Assembly: GCA_021824055.1 (NCBI GenBank)
Contig: JAKALV010000148.1
Coordinates: 1 to 7,916, forward strand
Length of the DNA: 7,916 bases
Origin: Acidobacteriota bacterium
Lineage (GTDB): Bacteria > Acidobacteriota > Vicinamibacteria > Vicinamibacterales > SCN-69-37
Reading direction: 5' to 3'
The notes under the pieces: generated by a model
What the model saw: only the letters and a program-made list of their open reading frames with translations
Databases searched by the model: none
What the model was told of the DNA's origin: nothing
Shown here: piece by piece, positions 5,825-7,916 of the stretch
Position numbering within the stretch: position 1 is the first letter of the stretch
How the letters are laid out: each line of letters starts with the position of its first letter
Made by a program: the position numbers and the translations under genes

Positions 5825-7916
5825 GGAGCGGTGTTCCCCGTCTGGAAATAGAACAACCGTGTTTCGACCGCCCGGCCCGGCCAGGCGCTGGCCAGGGCCT
5901 GCCGGTAGATCGACACCTGGGTCTCATGCTGCTTCCGGGGCCCGCCCGTCTTGAACTCCACGACCACGATGGGCCCGTCGGCGGGCACCACGAGACCGTC
6001 GATCTGCCCGCGCACGATGCGCTCGGGACCGGCCAATCGCAGCGAGAACGGCACTTCGTAGTAGGTCACGCCGGAAGCCAGCAGCGAGGTGACCTCCGGC
6101 CGCTGCCGCATCGCCTGATAGATCTCTGCCGCCCGCGCGGCCACGATGTCCGGCGCCGCATCGCGATCGACGTCGTCATCCTCCCGAATCAACTGCCGCG
6201 CCCGCGCGGCCAGGGCGGCGAGGTCCGCGTCCGGCACCCGATGCTGAAACATCCGATGCACCAGCGTGCCGAGCGTCCGGTCGGACACGAGGCTCTTCAC
6301 TGCCTCATTGCCCCATTGCCCCACTGCCCCATTGCCCCACTGCCTCACTGCCCCACTCAGTCTTGCCCCTTTGTCCGTGTCCGTGTCTGCGTCTGCGTCC
6401 GTGGTCGCCACTCGTTCGAGGTCGCGATCCTCAAGCGGGACGGCATCCACGACGCCGGCTGACGGCAGGGCGGCATTGGTCGCGACGGGCGCGTCGGGAT
6501 CGGGCGCGCACACGGAAAACGCGAACGACTCGCCGGCGGCCGACGTCCACTCCACGCCGCCGGTCGCCGAACCGGGCAATGCGGCGATCATCGTTCGGCG
6601 CAACGTGGCGGGCAGCAGCTTCGCAAACCCCGCCATGACGCCGAACCGCTTCTCGTCGGCAATCTCCGCCGAGAGGTACAGCCGGTCGCGCGCGCGCGTC
6701 ATGGCGACGTAGAGCAGCCGCCGCGACTCTTCCTGATCGCGCACGCGCTCGATCTTGCCGGCCGCCGACGCGACGGAGATGGACACGTCCGCCAGACCGT
6801 CGGCGCCTTTCGGCACCACCGCGATCGAGGGCGGCCGCTCCCCCACGCCGGCGTTCATCCGGACGAGAAAAACCACCGGGAACTCGAGGCCCTTGGCGGA
6901 ATGCACCGTCATCAATTGCACGCATCCCCTGGCGGCCACGATGGCGTTGGCCTCTTCGCCCGTTGCGAGGCGCCGGAAGTAGTCGGCCAGGCGGGCGAAC
7001 GTGGCGTAGCCCCGGTTCTGCACGCGGCGGATCAGCGAGCGCACCTTCTTCACGTTTTCGCGTGCCTGCGACCACCGTGGCCCGCAGAGTTCGAACGCGT
7101 ACGCGGTCTCGTCCAGAATGCGATCGACCAGATCGGCGGGCGTCACGCGGTCTGCCGCGTCCAGCCAATCGGCCACGCCGGCCCGCGCGCGCGCCAGCAG
7201 CGCCCCGTCCAGATCATCGAGCCGGGCCGCCGAGACGTCGAACGACGGCGATCTGAGCGCCACCGCCAACCCGGGCGCGAGCCGCACGAGCGCCGCGTCA
7301 GACAGCCGGATGAACCGCGATCGCAGCAGCGCGGCGGCGCGCAGGTTCGACTCGGGCTGCGCCAGGTACCGCAGCAGCGCCTGCAGGTCCTGCACCTCGG
7401 GCGCGTCGAAAAACCCCAGGCCCTTGTAGACGTACGTCTTGATCCCGCGCGCCTCGAGCGCGTCCTCGTAATAACGATGCCCCGCCCGGCTGCGAAACAG
7501 GATGGCGATGTCGTCCGGCTGGATCGGGCGTGCGCCCGTGCGATCGCGCACGGGCCCGCCCTCGTCGAGCAGGCGTTTGACTTCAGTGGCCACGGCATTT
7601 GCCGTCTCGACCATGGAGGTCCCGACCGCCACGCCCAGCACCGGCCGGCCATCGCGCAAGGCGCCGGGCGTCAGCACGATGCCCGGGAACCTGTCGATGT
7701 CGCGATACTCGAATCGCTCGGGAATCACGGCATCACTCCGCATTTCCGTGGCGACGGCATTCACGAATCCCAGCAGTTCCGGCACCGACCGGAAACTCTG
7801 CTGGATGGCCCGCCGCACGCGCACGCCGGGCCGGAGCGCGCCGATGAACTCGGCCGCCTGATCCATCAGCGTCACTTCCGCGTGGCGGAATCGATAGATC
7901 GACTGTTTGCGATCGC
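5821..7916 (-). CDS. addA: AddA/RecB-type UvrD-family helicase with C-terminal PD-(D/E)XK nuclease, 5' end missing
   Basis: The gene enters from the right edge already in frame. The first visible residues, DRKQSIYRFRHAE, are helicase motif III, so the Walker A and B motifs lie outside the window. Residue numbers here count from the Val codon at 7873-7875. Motif IV is QSFRS (26-30), motif V MTVHSAKGLEF (322-332) and motif VI EESRRLLYVAMTRARDR (about 383-398). After a long linker, RTLGTLVHRMFQH opens a RecB-family nuclease domain with Asp626 (GQID), Glu640 and Lys642 (EFKTG), Gln653 and Tyr657 (QVSIY). Such enzymes unwind and degrade broken DNA ends before RecA loading. The linker holds two tandem-repeat tracts encoding Asp-Thr/Ala dipeptides and QWGN repeats, absent from ordinary family members. 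AddA is favoured over RecB because AddAB is the more widespread system, but upstream genes needed to decide are not visible. The stop overlaps the zinc-ribbon start. Confidence 0.9.
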   Translation of the reverse strand, partial: DRKQSIYRFRHAEVTLMDQAAEFIGALRPGVRVRRAIQQSFRSVPELLGFVNAVATEMRSDAVIPERFEYRDIDRFPGIVLTPGALRDGRPVLGVAVGTSMVETANAVATEVKRLLDEGGPVRDRTGARPIQPDDIAILFRSRAGHRYYEDALEARGIKTYVYKGLGFFDAPEVQDLQALLRYLAQPESNLRAAALLRSRFIRLSDAALVRLAPGLAVALRSPSFDVSAARLDDLDGALLARARAGVADWLDAADRVTPADLVDRILDETAYAFELCGPRWSQARENVKKVRSLIRRVQNRGYATFARLADYFRRLATGEEANAIVAARGCVQLMTVHSAKGLEFPVVFLVRMNAGVGERPPSIAVVPKGADGLADVSISVASAAGKIERVRDQEESRRLLYVAMTRARDRLYLSAEIADEKRFGVMAGFAKLLPATLRRTMIAALPGSATGGVEWTSAAGESFAFSVCAPDPDAPVATNAALPSAGVVDAVPLEDRDLERVATTDADADTDTDKGARLSGAVRQWGNGAVGQWGNEAVKSLVSDRTLGTLVHRMFQHRVPDADLAALAARARQLIREDDDVDRDAAPDIVAARAAEIYQAMRQRPEVTSLLASGVTYYEVPFSLRLAGPERIVRGQIDGLVVPADGPIVVVEFKTGGPRKQHETQVSIYRQALASAWPGRAVETRLFYFQTGNTAP
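6303..6358. repeat. 8-bp tandem repeat, seven units, inside the helicase-nuclease gene
   Basis: Seven consecutive 8-bp units follow each other on the plus strand: CCTCATTG, CCCCATTG, CCCCACTG, CCCCATTG, CCCCACTG, CCTCACTG, CCCCACTC. Three units make 24 bp, so the coding strand reads an 8-residue period (AVRQWGNG, AVGQWGNE, AV). The array lies in the linker between helicase and nuclease domains (visible residues about 506-525). On the coding strand four successive GGGG runs separated by four bases lie at 6311-6338. Confidence 0.93.
6373..6402. repeat. 6-bp tandem repeat encoding Asp-Thr/Asp-Ala dipeptides
   Basis: Five consecutive hexamers on the plus strand, GTCCGT, GTCCGT, GTCTGC, GTCTGC, GTCCGT, encode TDADADTDTD in the helicase-nuclease linker (visible residues 492-501). 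Unit number can change without altering the frame, so this tract would only vary linker length and charge. It sits 14 bp from the 8-bp array. Confidence 0.85.

Noticed and set aside
6303..6402. CRISPR array
   Set aside because: The units are 6 or 8 bp and contiguous, with no spacers, and they lie inside an open reading frame.
7534..7555. Perfect 9-bp stem hairpin (GCCCGTGCG with 4-base loop)
   Set aside because: It falls inside conserved helicase codons in a very GC-rich stretch, where such short inverted repeats arise by chance, and has no T-tract.

Overview
The window is GC-rich bacterial chromosome in which every convincing gene lies on the minus strand, so transcription runs from base 7916 towards base 1. 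Codon third positions are strongly G/C. GTG starts and stop/start overlaps are frequent. The gene set is an AddA/RecB-type helicase-nuclease, an Mrp-type Fe-S carrier, a paired M16 peptidase and an MDR oxidoreductase. Together with the GC content and the two kinds of short low-complexity repeat, this is compatible with an uncultured soil or sediment bacterium, perhaps Acidobacteriota (Vicinamibacteria-like). That placement is an inference and no phylogenetic marker was tested.

Layout in the direction of transcription. Block 1 (7916 to 4838) holds a 5'-truncated UvrD/AddA-type helicase with a C-terminal PD-(D/E)XK nuclease, a 79-aa double-CxxC zinc-ribbon protein, a four-helix membrane protein and a DUF4870-like membrane protein. 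The first and second genes overlap by GTGA, the third and fourth by ATGA, and a 16-nt gap separates the second from the third, so they look co-transcribed. Then comes a 268-bp non-coding gap (4570-4837), most of it filled by an imperfect palindrome of about 156 bp. Block 2 (4569 to 828) holds an Mrp/ApbC P-loop ATPase with an N-terminal DUF59/MIP18 domain, a catalytic M16 subunit (HLFEH) and a non-catalytic M16 subunit carrying the R/Y pair. These are joined by a TAGTG junction (1-nt overlap) and an ATGA junction (4-nt overlap). After 24 nt follows a zinc-containing MDR oxidoreductase that runs off the left edge.

How the genes fit together. The two M16 proteins almost certainly form one heterodimeric protease, with zinc chemistry in one chain and substrate-positioning residues in the other. 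Mrp is a probable Fe-S cluster carrier translated from the same message. The helicase-nuclease would act in double-strand-break resection. The roles of the three small genes behind it are unknown.

Most of the window is ordinary housekeeping sequence, and I do not see a new multi-gene system. The most unusual signal is inside the helicase-nuclease gene. A seven-unit 8-bp tandem repeat sits in the linker between the helicase and nuclease domains. Because 8 is not a multiple of 3, gain or loss of one unit would shift the frame into a TGA in or beside the array and remove the nuclease domain. The same array carries a G-quadruplex motif on the coding strand. The second unusual signal is the intergenic palindrome.
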